Source: Acidobacteriota bacterium
Lineage (GTDB): Bacteria; Acidobacteriota; Terriglobia; Bryobacterales; Bryobacteraceae
DNA: 64,000 nt
Assembly (NCBI GenBank): GCA_018268935.1
Contig: JAFDVS010000114.1
Coordinates: 103,114 to 167,113 of the forward strand
Direction of reading: 5' to 3'
In this document: positions 17,072 through 24,918 of the stretch, piece after piece
Position numbering within the stretch: position 1 is the first letter of the stretch
How the letters are laid out: every line of letters begins with the position of its first letter
Program-made: the position numbers and the translations under genes
The notes under the pieces: generated by a model
The model's input: the letters and a program-made list of their open reading frames with translations, nothing else
Database searches by the model: none
Told to the model about the DNA's origin: nothing

Positions 17072-17934
17072 GGGTTACTTTCTGAGGATACGCGGTACGC
17101 TTCGATGACCGCACTGTTGTCGAGGCTGGCGAATCCTCGTTCTTCGGCAAGCCTGAGGAGGGCATCGTGAACCGCGGAGAGTGGCGTCTTCGCCCCGTGC
17201 CGTTCCGCTTCGGCCAGGATCAGCCGGACGTCCTTATGATGTTGGGCAAGACGAGCCTCGGGCGTGTAGTCGGCCCGAATCATCTTCTCGCCCTTGACGT
17301 CCATTACCTTCGAATACGATGGGCCTGCTTGCAGGATTTCGAGTGTCTGGTGAAGGTCGAAGCCACAGGCGGCAGCAAAGGAGAGACCTTCGGCAAGAAC
17401 CGCGCGATTGAGTCCCAGAACCAGATTGAGGACGAGTTTCATTCGCGCCCCTGCGCCCCAGTGCCCGAGGTGGAAACTCCGCCGGCAGAAGGTATCGAAG
17501 AGGGGCAAGGCGCGTTCGAATGCCGTGACTTCACCGCCCACCAGTGCAATGACCTCGCCATGCCGCGCCTGCCGGCTATTGCCGCCGATGGTGGCATCCA
17601 GATAGTAGACTCCCAGCTTGGCCAGCTTCACGCCCGCTGCTTCGGCCTCGGCGGGATCGCCAGTCGTGGTGTCAATGATGAGATCGCCAGACTGTAAGTA
17701 AGGCCGGATTTCTTCGATTACCGCGGCTGCGATGTGCGAGTCGGGGAGGCTCAGCACGATAGTCCGGCACTGGTCCGCCACCTGTGCGTTGGATGCCGCG
17801 GCGGCGGCGCCGGATCCCTCCACAGCACATCGATCGATGTCATAAGCGAGTAGCGGCCGGCCTGCGGCCGACAAACGGACTGCCATGGCGCTGCCGAGAA
17901 GGCCCGTTCCAATCATGCCGACGGTTTCGTGCAT
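17065..17934 (-). CDS. Beta-hydroxyacid dehydrogenase (3-hydroxyisobutyrate dehydrogenase family)
   Basis: NAD(P)-dependent oxidoreductase acting on short beta-hydroxyacids, such as 3-hydroxyisobutyrate or tartronate semialdehyde. 289 residues. The Rossmann motif GMIGTGLLGSAMA lies at about 6-18, an IIDTTTGDP segment near 105 is the substrate-loop equivalent, and the GGNSRQARHGE segment lies near 137-147. The catalytic Lys is in GAGARMKLVLNLVLG near residue 166. The usual DAPVSGG loop reads DATIGGN, so the substrate may differ from the classic enzymes. First gene of the minus-strand trio, followed by the sulfatase and the tartrate-dehydratase-like gene. The 52-base gap to the divergent lyase gene must contain promoters for both directions. 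Confidence 0.85.
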   Translation of the reverse strand: MHETVGMIGTGLLGSAMAVRLSAAGRPLLAYDIDRCAVEGSGAAAAASNAQVADQCRTIVLSLPDSHIAAAVIEEIRPYLQSGDLIIDTTTGDPAEAEAAGVKLAKLGVYYLDATIGGNSRQARHGEVIALVGGEVTAFERALPLFDTFCRRSFHLGHWGAGARMKLVLNLVLGLNRAVLAEGLSFAAACGFDLHQTLEILQAGPSYSKVMDVKGEKMIRADYTPEARLAQHHKDVRLILAEAERHGAKTPLSAVHDALLRLAEERGFASLDNSAVIEAYRVSSESNPC

Positions 17935-17986
17935 AGAATCCTCAAACTACCACGAAGGTGTTGCTCTCAAGTAGACTGAGAATCGC

Positions 17987-18880
17987 ATGTCCTCATTGTT
18001 TGGAATTCTTCCCGCGGTGGTGACGCCGCTTGATTCGCAAGGCAACCTCAGCATTTCCTCTTATGAAGCGCTGCTGGCCCGTGTTTACGGCCAGGGCGTG
18101 CACGGCATTTATGTCGCAGGACAGACAGGCGAAGGACTGTCGTTGACCGTCGCGGATCGTAAGAAACTGGCGGAAGCCTCCGTGGCGAATTCGCCCAAGG
18201 GTTCGCAAGTGATCGTTCATATCGGCGCGCATCGCACCGTGGATGCAATCGAACTGGCGAAGCACGCTTCCTCCGTTGGAGTGACCGCCGTGAGCAGCCT
18301 GCCTCCGATTGGCGTGTTCTCCTTTCCTGAGATCAAGAGCTACTACCAGGCACTGGCGGCGGCTTCCGATGTGCCCTTTCTAATCTATTTCTTTCCCGGT
18401 TTGTGCCCGGCCATCACTTCGCACGATCAGATTCTCGAGTTGTGCACCATCCCGAACGTGGTGGGACTGAAGTTCACCGACATGAACCTGTACCGGTTGG
18501 AACGGATCAAGAAACAGGGCCACGTGGTGTACAACGGACACGACGAGGTGCTGGCCGCTGGTCTTCTGATGGGAGCCGACGGAGGTATCGGCACTTTCTA
18601 TAACCTCACGCCGGAACTGTTCCTTGAGGTGTTCCGCTGCATGCAGGCGAAGGATATCGAAGGTGCGATGAAGGCCCAGGCGCGGATCAATGAACTGATC
18701 GAATTGACGTTGCGTGTGCCCGCTCTCAGCGCGGTGAAGCGAATGATGACCTGGAGTGGAATCCCCTGCGGCGATCCAGTCGCTCCCCGCAGGACAATGA
18801 CCGCTGAGGATGAACAGAAGCTGATCGCTATGCTCGCCGCATCCAGCTTCAAGGATGCGCCGTTCGCTAAGCCTCGCTAG
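17987..18880 (+). CDS. DHDPS-family lyase, N-acetylneuraminate-lyase-like
   Basis: Class I aldolase of the DapA/NanA family that forms a Schiff base with a 2-keto acid. 297 residues, standard TIM-barrel length. The Schiff-base Lys162 is in VVGLKFTDMNLY and the helper Tyr134 in FLIYFFPG. The carboxylate-binding motif GQTGEG (46-50) replaces the usual GSTGE or GTTGE. The segment VVYNGHDEVLAAGLLMGADGG followed by IGTFYN is closest to N-acetylneuraminate lyases as I recall them. The neighbours handle sugar acids, so sialic acid, 2-keto-3-deoxy sugar acids or a related keto acid are all possible. The 3' end overlaps the aldose epimerase gene by 14 bases in convergent orientation. Confidence 0.82.
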   Translation: MSSLFGILPAVVTPLDSQGNLSISSYEALLARVYGQGVHGIYVAGQTGEGLSLTVADRKKLAEASVANSPKGSQVIVHIGAHRTVDAIELAKHASSVGVTAVSSLPPIGVFSFPEIKSYYQALAAASDVPFLIYFFPGLCPAITSHDQILELCTIPNVVGLKFTDMNLYRLERIKKQGHVVYNGHDEVLAAGLLMGADGGIGTFYNLTPELFLEVFRCMQAKDIEGAMKAQARINELIELTLRVPALSAVKRMMTWSGIPCGDPVAPRRTMTAEDEQKLIAMLAASSFKDAPFAKPR

Positions 18881-19841
18881 GCGAGAAGCGATACTCCGTA
18901 ACGCTGCGATAAGTATCTCCGGCGCGAAGCACGATCGACGGGAAATCCGCATGGTGCGGCGCGTCGGGGAAATGCTGTGTCTCCAGACACAGCCCCGAGT
19001 GTGGCCAATAGATGCGCCCGCCTTTTCCGGTGATGGTGCCGTCCAGGAAATTCGCCGTATACAACTGGACGCCGGGTTCCGTGGTCCAAACTTCCATGGC
19101 AATCCCCGTGTCGGGCGCTTCCACTCGCGCCGCGAATGCCAGGCCATCGCCGGTCCGATTCAACACGAAGTTGTGATCGAAGCCTTTTCCCATGCGGTCA
19201 CCCAGACGCACCGATTGACGCAGGTCGAATGGCGAGCCTGCTACATCACGGATTTCGCCGGTTGGGATCGTATCGGCATCGACGGGCGTGTACGCATTGG
19301 CTTCGATTCGAATCCTGTGATCAAGCACATCGTCCTTGGCGGATAGATTGAAATAGCTGTGATTGGTGAGGTTGATGATCGTGTCGCGAGAACTGACGGC
19401 CTCGTATTCAATGCGAAGGGCGTTCTCTTCGGTGAGCGAATAGGTCACCTTCACCTTGCATTCCCCAGGATAGCCTTCCTCCCCGTCGGGGCTGATGTAG
19501 CGCAACTCCAGCGTGTTGGTGGAGGCTTCCGCGTCCCAGATCACCTTGTCGAAGCCCCGTGCGCCGCCGTGAAGATGATGCTCGCCGCGATTGCGTGTAA
19601 CGCGGTACGGGATGCCGTTAAGTTCGAAATCGCCCCGGGCGATTCGATTGCTGCACCTGCCTACAATGCAGCCGAAGAAGGGATGCCCTTGCAGGTACGG
19701 ATCCAGGCTGTCAAAGCCGAGCACGACGTCTCGCCGTTTCCCCTCGCGGTCGGGAACGTGTAGCGAAAGCAGAATGCCGCCGTAGGTGGTGAATCGAGCC
19801 TGCAGGCCGTGAGCGTTCTGAAGCGTATAGAGTTCGATCAT
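18867..19841 (-). CDS. galM: Aldose 1-epimerase (GalM-like)
   Basis: Interconverts alpha and beta anomers of sugars. 324 residues. Motifs in order: FTTYGGILLSLHVPDR near the N terminus, VGRCSNRIARG (substrate Arg/Asn), the HHLHGGARGFDKVIW motif with the family HGG, NHSYFNLS with the catalytic His region, AMEVWTTEPGVQLYT, and the C-terminal GLCLETQHFPDAPH containing the catalytic Glu. No signal peptide is visible, so cytoplasmic, although many GalM proteins are exported. It overlaps the rhomboid gene by four bases, so the two are read from one transcript. It is convergent with the NanA-like gene, consistent with a carbohydrate-use neighbourhood. Confidence 0.93.
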   Translation of the reverse strand: MIELYTLQNAHGLQARFTTYGGILLSLHVPDREGKRRDVVLGFDSLDPYLQGHPFFGCIVGRCSNRIARGDFELNGIPYRVTRNRGEHHLHGGARGFDKVIWDAEASTNTLELRYISPDGEEGYPGECKVKVTYSLTEENALRIEYEAVSSRDTIINLTNHSYFNLSAKDDVLDHRIRIEANAYTPVDADTIPTGEIRDVAGSPFDLRQSVRLGDRMGKGFDHNFVLNRTGDGLAFAARVEAPDTGIAMEVWTTEPGVQLYTANFLDGTITGKGGRIYWPHSGLCLETQHFPDAPHHADFPSIVLRAGDTYRSVTEYRFSPSEA

Positions 19842-20578
19842 TGGACGAAGCGGTCGCGGTCATGCTTGCGCATATACACCTGAAACTTCTTCTTCGCCCG
19901 CTCCACGCGCCATTGATGATATCGCTTACGGAGAGATGAGCCCAATTCCACCTTGCGGCCCAATCCGCGCAGGTAGCCGTACCCGAAGATCATCCCGCCA
20001 AGGTGCGCTACGTGGCTGACGCCGCTGCCGCTGGCGCCAATGGAACTGAGAAAGGCGATGGCCCCGATGATCATCACAAAGTATTTGGCCTTGATCGGGA
20101 AAAGGAAACTAAAGAGGACGACACGGTCGGGATAGAGCACGCCGAAAGCAAGCAGAAGACCGTAAATCGCACCCGATGCCCCGATCGTCCTCGTGTTCAT
20201 TGTTCCGAACAACGCGTTGCCGATCACGACGCAGATGCCCGCGCCGACACCGCAGAGGAAGTAGTACTTCAGGAATTCCTTCCGCCCCCAGGTGCGCTCC
20301 AGATCGGCGCCAAACATCCACAGCGTCAGCATGTTGAACAGGATGTGGCTGAACCCGTAGGGGTCGTGGAGGAACATGTAGGTGAACAACTGCCAGATGG
20401 CAAAGCCGCCCAGTACCTGTCCCGGAATGAGCCCGAAGGGGTAGAAGATCGCGCTGAAGTGAAACTGGACAGCGAAGAAATAGAGCAGGAACAGAGCCAC
20501 GTTGGAGATAAGAAGCCACTTGACGCCAACGGGAAAGAAGTCAGATGTGAGCAGCCCTGATCCTCTGGTATATCGCAT
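19838..20578 (-). CDS. Rhomboid-family intramembrane serine protease
   Basis: Membrane protease that cleaves transmembrane helices. 246 residues with about six membrane segments. Family residues are all present: the TYMFLHDPYGFSHILFNML segment supplies the oxyanion His/Asn pair region, Ser135 lies in IGASGAIYG, and His192 in VSHVAHLGGMIFGY. The C-terminal tail (about 208-246) is strongly basic and probably cytoplasmic. Upstream partner of galM in the same unit. The natural substrate is unknown, as for most bacterial rhomboids. The start at the ATG ending at 20578 is the only reasonable one; it leaves an 88-base divergent gap to the kinase-like/nuclease fusion gene. Confidence 0.93.
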   Translation of the reverse strand: MRYTRGSGLLTSDFFPVGVKWLLISNVALFLLYFFAVQFHFSAIFYPFGLIPGQVLGGFAIWQLFTYMFLHDPYGFSHILFNMLTLWMFGADLERTWGRKEFLKYYFLCGVGAGICVVIGNALFGTMNTRTIGASGAIYGLLLAFGVLYPDRVVLFSFLFPIKAKYFVMIIGAIAFLSSIGASGSGVSHVAHLGGMIFGYGYLRGLGRKVELGSSLRKRYHQWRVERAKKKFQVYMRKHDRDRFVQ

Positions 20579-20666
20579 GTACGGCGTTGATCTCTAATCA
20601 GAGCATATCAGGAACGTGCCCCATCATGACTGAAGAGTTGCCCACCTTGTTATCATGAACCCATAG

Positions 20667-21620
20667 ATGGCATTTCTGACGGTGTCTGGCGAGCCCGGCT
20701 GTCGTTTGGAGGAAGTGGCTCGCGTCTGCGCGTTGCGCCTCCGCTTTGAGCTCATTACCGAATCCCGGCTGCGTGAGCTGATTACGGGAGAATTCGGTTC
20801 CGAGGTGTCTATTCCGGACAAGGCTTGGCCCGCCGTTGTTACCTCGATCCTCGCCCAGTTGGGCAAAGAGCAACCGTTGGCGCTGTGTGTGCCCGGATCG
20901 GAGTTCTTGTTTCAGGAAATCCCCGGAACATTTCGCCTCCATCTTGTTGCCAGCGAGGCGCGGCGCACCGGCTTGCTGATGCTGGAGCACAGGCTGGAAC
21001 GGCCGGCGGCAAAGCAATTGATGAAGCAACTGGAGCGCCAGGTGCGCGACACGAGAAAGACGCACTTCGGCAAATCGGCAGTGGCGCCTTCGGCCTACGA
21101 TCTGGTCGTAAACGTGGAGCAGTTCGACGCCGAGCAGGTCGCCCTGATCGTCGAGCAGGCAGCGACCGCTCGCGGACTCCTGGTCGATCCCCTGTTGTCG
21201 GCGGCGGCGGAAGCGCAGATTCAATTTCAAACGCGCCTCCGCTTGGCGAAGTTCGGCATCACACCGCCGGACAAGGTGACCTTGAAGAAAAAGGCATTCG
21301 CCAACCACAGCGAGCAGATCTTCGCCAATTTGCTGGACTTCTATCGCATCCCCTGGGAATATGAGCCCAAGAGCTTTCCCATCCAATGGGACAAAGACGG
21401 GCGCGTGCTCGAAGCCTTCACCCCGGATTTCTATCTGCCTGAGTTCGATCTGTATGTTGAGCTGACCACGATGAAGCAATCGCTCGTGACCAAAAAAAAT
21501 CGCAAGGTGAAGTTGTTGAAGACGCTGTATCCACACGTCAATGTGCAGGTCTTCTATCAGAAGGATTTTCGCAATCTGATCTTCAAGTACGGGTTGGCTG
21601 AACGTAGCGTGCTGGTATGA
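20667..21620 (+). CDS. Cytidylate-kinase-like / PD-(D/E)XK nuclease-like two-domain protein
   Basis: 317 residues with two dissimilar halves. Residues 1 to about 165 resemble the cytidylate-kinase-like (CMPK2) family: a starting FLTVSGEPGCRLEEVARVCALRL in place of a P-loop, then an LFQEIPG...FRLHLVAS strand and an ERQ..DTRKTHFGK helix region like the family LID. The loop lacks the GKS/T lysine. Residues 205 to about 310 look like a PD-(D/E)XK nuclease core: Glu216 in the NHSEQIFANLLDF helix, Asp254 in TPDFYLP, Glu265 in YVELTT, and Lys270/Lys276 after it. It overlaps hpt by four bases, so translation is coupled. The biochemical role is unknown; purine or nucleic-acid metabolism is suggested only by position. 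Confidence 0.6.
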   Translation: MAFLTVSGEPGCRLEEVARVCALRLRFELITESRLRELITGEFGSEVSIPDKAWPAVVTSILAQLGKEQPLALCVPGSEFLFQEIPGTFRLHLVASEARRTGLLMLEHRLERPAAKQLMKQLERQVRDTRKTHFGKSAVAPSAYDLVVNVEQFDAEQVALIVEQAATARGLLVDPLLSAAAEAQIQFQTRLRLAKFGITPPDKVTLKKKAFANHSEQIFANLLDFYRIPWEYEPKSFPIQWDKDGRVLEAFTPDFYLPEFDLYVELTTMKQSLVTKKNRKVKLLKTLYPHVNVQVFYQKDFRNLIFKYGLAERSVLV

Positions 21621-22168
21621 GTGCGCAACCCCCAGGTGTGGAACGTATCCTGTTCACCGAAGAACAGGTGTCGCAGCGGATTCAGGAAGTGGCCGCCGAA
21701 ATCAGCGCAAAGTATCGCGGCCGCGAATTGAAACTCGTGGGCGTCTTGAAAGGATCCATCTTCTTCCTCACTGCCCTTGCCCGCGCGATAGAAATTCCGG
21801 TGAAGATTGATTTTCTCTCCATCTCCAGCTTTTCCGGGAAGAAAGGGCCCAGCAGCGGTCTCGTCCGTATCGCCAAGGACTTGGATGAAAGCATCGAAGG
21901 CGAAGATGTGCTGCTCGTGGAGGATATCGTGGATACCGGATTCACCATCCGTTACCTGCTGCAGACTCTCGCCGGGCGTGGCCCCAATTCGATGGGGTTG
22001 TGTACCCTTCTCGACCGGACTTCGCGTCGGATTGTACAGGTTCCAGTCGACTTCCGTTGCTTCGAGATCGGCGATCATTTTGTGATTGGATGCGGGCTGG
22101 ACTACAAGCAGTTGTATCGAAACCTCGGCTATATTGCCGTGATGAATCCCCAGATTCTGGAGCGATGA
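21617..22168 (+). CDS. hpt: Hypoxanthine phosphoribosyltransferase
   Basis: Purine salvage: hypoxanthine (and possibly guanine) plus PRPP gives the nucleotide. 183 residues, normal for bacterial Hpt. The PRPP-binding loop is VLLVEDIVDTGFT, the early LVGVLKGSIFFLTALARAI segment supplies the cis-peptide loop, SISSFSG is the flexible-loop region, and the C terminus carries FEIGDHFVIGCGLDY, which stacks the base. It is in an overlapping unit with the upstream fusion gene; the POTRA gene follows by 3 bases. In many bacteria hpt lies next to tilS and ftsH; neither is here. Confidence 0.95.
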   Translation: MSAQPPGVERILFTEEQVSQRIQEVAAEISAKYRGRELKLVGVLKGSIFFLTALARAIEIPVKIDFLSISSFSGKKGPSSGLVRIAKDLDESIEGEDVLLVEDIVDTGFTIRYLLQTLAGRGPNSMGLCTLLDRTSRRIVQVPVDFRCFEIGDHFVIGCGLDYKQLYRNLGYIAVMNPQILER

Positions 22169-22171
22169 GCG

Positions 22172-23518
22172 ATGTGGCGCCTGATTTGTGTGGTTGTGTT
22201 GTGGGTGGCGATGCTGTCGGGGCAAACACCTGCTAAGAAGCGCCCCGCCGCCAGGCCGAAACCTCAGCCAAAGGCTGTCACGGAGGCGCCCGCACCGGCG
22301 CAGCCGCGCACTTTTCCCATTCTGTCCCTAACCGTCGTGGGTAACAAGATCTATCCTTCGGAAAAAATCCTCGCGGTGACTGGATTGAAGGTCGGCCAGC
22401 CGGTGGTAGAGAAAGAATTCGATGCCGCGCGCGACCGGTTGGTGGCCTGTGGGTATTTCGAATCGGTTGGCTATCAGTACAAACCCTCGGCCGATGGGAT
22501 GGGTTTCAACGCTTCCTTCGAAGTGAAGGAAGTGGAGCAGTCGTACCCGGTGAAATTCGACCGGCTGGCAAAGCCGGAAAAAGAACTGCTCGATGTGCTC
22601 GCCAAATCCGACCCCTTATTCGGTGAGAAGGTGCCAGGCACAGCCGTGTTGCTGGCCAAGTATGCAAAGGTTCTGGAAGCAGTGGCGGGAGAAAAAGTGG
22701 TGGGTAAGGTTACCGCGGAAGGGCCGAATGATTTGCGGATCGTTTTCCAGCCCGCGAAGCTGCCTCCTTCCATCGCCGAAGTGCGCTTCCTGAAAAATGA
22801 AGTGCTGCCGCAGGCGGTACTGCAGAAAGCGATCTCCGGTGCTGCCGTTGGTGCGGTATGGGAAGAGAAGCGCTTTCGCCAGATACTCGATGCCAGCATT
22901 CGTCCCCTGTATGAGGCTCGGGGCCGCCTACGCATTGATTTTCCGAAGGTGAGTGCGGAGCCGGTACAGGATGTGGATGGATTGCGAATCAGTGTGGAAG
23001 TGGTCGAGGGCGAGCCATACACCTTGGGTGACGTAAAGGTGGACACGGAAACCGCTGACGAGCGCATGTTGCTGCGCGCGGGCAACCTGAAGAAAGGTGA
23101 TCTGGCCAATTTCGACGACATCAAGGAAGGCATTGAGCGCATGCGTGCTGTCGTGCGGCGCAATGGCTATTTGCAGGCGAAAGCCGATGTGGAGCGCCAT
23201 TTGGATGATGCGAAGAAAGTCGTGAATCTCACGGTCCGCATCGAGCCGGGAAAGCGCTACATGTTCTCCAGGCTGAACATCGTGGGATTGGATATTCTCA
23301 CAGAACCTGCGATTCGCAAAATGTGGGCACTCAAGGAAGGTCAGGCGTTCAATCCGGATTATCCCGAGACATTCCTCAACCGTATTCGGGAGGAAATGGT
23401 CCTCGACAATCTGGGCAAAACGAAGTCCGAAGTGAAGCTGGACGAGCAGGCGCTAACCGCTGACGTGACGCTATACTTTAGCGGGCAGCCTCCGCCGCCC
23501 AAAAAGAAATTTCCCTAG
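22172..23518 (+). CDS. POTRA-domain protein without a beta-barrel (BamA-like N-terminal part)
   Basis: 448 residues with a signal peptide (about 1-18), a basic Pro/Ala-rich linker to about residue 45, and then repeated POTRA-like units. The first reads LTVVGNKIYPSEKIL followed by a GQP.....FDAARDRLVACGYFESV helix. A second region starts near IAEVRFLKNEVLPQAVL. A third has YTLGDVKVDTET..ERMLLRAGNLKKGD with an IERMRAVVRRNGYLQA helix. A fourth has YMFSRLNIVGLDI..... with LNRIREEM. The pattern matches BamA/TamA POTRA arrays. The protein stops before any 16-strand Omp85 barrel; the last residues are a basic PPPPKKKF tail. It follows hpt by 3 bases. Likely a periplasmic scaffold; no role in BAM is shown. 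Confidence 0.75.
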   Translation: MWRLICVVVLWVAMLSGQTPAKKRPAARPKPQPKAVTEAPAPAQPRTFPILSLTVVGNKIYPSEKILAVTGLKVGQPVVEKEFDAARDRLVACGYFESVGYQYKPSADGMGFNASFEVKEVEQSYPVKFDRLAKPEKELLDVLAKSDPLFGEKVPGTAVLLAKYAKVLEAVAGEKVVGKVTAEGPNDLRIVFQPAKLPPSIAEVRFLKNEVLPQAVLQKAISGAAVGAVWEEKRFRQILDASIRPLYEARGRLRIDFPKVSAEPVQDVDGLRISVEVVEGEPYTLGDVKVDTETADERMLLRAGNLKKGDLANFDDIKEGIERMRAVVRRNGYLQAKADVERHLDDAKKVVNLTVRIEPGKRYMFSRLNIVGLDILTEPAIRKMWALKEGQAFNPDYPETFLNRIREEMVLDNLGKTKSEVKLDEQALTADVTLYFSGQPPPPKKKFP

Positions 23519-23525
23519 TTTGAAC

Positions 23526-24917
23526 ATGCCGATTCAAAAGACGATTTCCCCTGTGGACGGACGCGTGTACGTCGAGCGCGAACTGGCGTCCGGAGCCGAG
23601 ATTGAAGCCGCACTAGCGCAGGCTGTGAGCGCCCAGAAGAGCTGGCGCAACATGCCGCTGGCTGAGCGGCTGGATGTGTGCCTCCGTTTCGTGGAAGCGA
23701 TGGAGGCGGATGCCGATGCGATTGGCGAAGAACTCACGTGGCAAATGGGTCGTCCTGTCCGCTATTCGCCCATGGAGATCCGCCGCGGGTTCGCCGAACG
23801 CGCGCGCTATATGATCGAGATTGCCCCGCAGATCCTGTCCGATATCGCATTGCCGGTCAAGGCGGGATTTACACGGTTCCTGCGGCGCGAACCCGTTGGC
23901 GTGGTGTTCACCATTGCCCCTTGGAACTACCCGTATCTGACCGCGGTGAATTCAGTTGTTCCGGCGATCGTCGCCGGCAATGCCGTTATCCTGAAGCATT
24001 CGGCGCAGACGCCGCTTTGTGCCGAACGATTCGCCAAGGCGTTCCACAAAGCAGGATTGCCGGATGGCGTCTTCCAGTTCCTCCATCTCAGCCATGACGA
24101 CGTCAATCGCGTCATTGGAGATGGCCGCGTTGGCTTTGTGGCATTCACCGGATCGGTTGCCGGTGGGCATGCGGTCCAGCAAGCCGCAAGCCGCCGCTTT
24201 GTGGGCACGGCGCTGGAGTTGGGCGGCAAGGATCCGGCCTACGTGCGCGCCGATGCCAATATGGCGCACGCCGTGGAAAACCTGGTCGACGGGGCGATGT
24301 TCAACTCCGGGCAATCGTGCTGTGGCATTGAACGCATCTATGTGCATCGTGACGTGTTTGATGAATTCGTGCAGGGTGCCGTGGCTCTGACGAAAGACTA
24401 TGTTCTAGGCAATCCACTGGAGCAGGCAACCACTCTGGGACCCATGGTGCGCACCGGAGCTGCCGAGTTTGTCCGCGCGCAAATTGCGGAAGCCGTCTCC
24501 ATGGGAGCTGTGGCGCACATCGATGCTGCTTCGTTTGCCGCGAACAAACCGGGCTCGCCTTATCTCGCTCCGCAAATACTCACCAACGTGGATCACCGCA
24601 TGCGGGTAATGACCGAGGAAAGCTTCGGACCCGTGGTCGGGATCATGGCAGTGGATTCCGATGAGCAGGCGATTGAGCTAATGAATGACAGTGCCTATGG
24701 ATTGACCGCAGCCGTGTGGACATCCGATGAAGCCGCGGCCGTTCGCATCGGAGATCGCATTGAGACGGGCACCTGGTTCATGAATCGTTGCGATTATCTG
24801 GACCCGGCGCTCGCCTGGACCGGCGTCAAAGATTCCGGCCGTGGTTGCACGCTAAGCGTCCTGGGCTACGAACAACTGACCCGCCCGAAATCATTTCATC
24901 TGCGCGTGAGTGTCTGA
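23526..24917 (+). CDS. NAD(P)-dependent aldehyde dehydrogenase
   Basis: Oxidises an aldehyde to the acid. 463 residues from the ATG at 23526; a TTG six bases earlier would add two residues and is not supported. Catalytic Cys265 is in FNSGQSCCG and the general-base Glu231 in LELGGKD. The nucleotide region has FTIAPWNYP and FTGSVAGG, and the late EESFGPVVGIM and NDSAYGLTAAVW motifs are standard. The closest group by motif is the succinate-semialdehyde dehydrogenase-like branch, but the substrate is not fixed. It begins 7 bases after the POTRA gene stop; the epimerase gene ends convergently one base beyond its 3' end. A general detoxification or carbon-use role is the safe call. Confidence 0.9.
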   Translation: MPIQKTISPVDGRVYVERELASGAEIEAALAQAVSAQKSWRNMPLAERLDVCLRFVEAMEADADAIGEELTWQMGRPVRYSPMEIRRGFAERARYMIEIAPQILSDIALPVKAGFTRFLRREPVGVVFTIAPWNYPYLTAVNSVVPAIVAGNAVILKHSAQTPLCAERFAKAFHKAGLPDGVFQFLHLSHDDVNRVIGDGRVGFVAFTGSVAGGHAVQQAASRRFVGTALELGGKDPAYVRADANMAHAVENLVDGAMFNSGQSCCGIERIYVHRDVFDEFVQGAVALTKDYVLGNPLEQATTLGPMVRTGAAEFVRAQIAEAVSMGAVAHIDAASFAANKPGSPYLAPQILTNVDHRMRVMTEESFGPVVGIMAVDSDEQAIELMNDSAYGLTAAVWTSDEAAAVRIGDRIETGTWFMNRCDYLDPALAWTGVKDSGRGCTLSVLGYEQLTRPKSFHLRVSV

Positions 24918-24918
24918 T

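Noticed and set aside
20579..20666. Small gene in the rhomboid/kinase-like divergent gap
   Set aside because: Only 88 bases with no start codon and ribosome binding site combination; it is best read as a promoter region.
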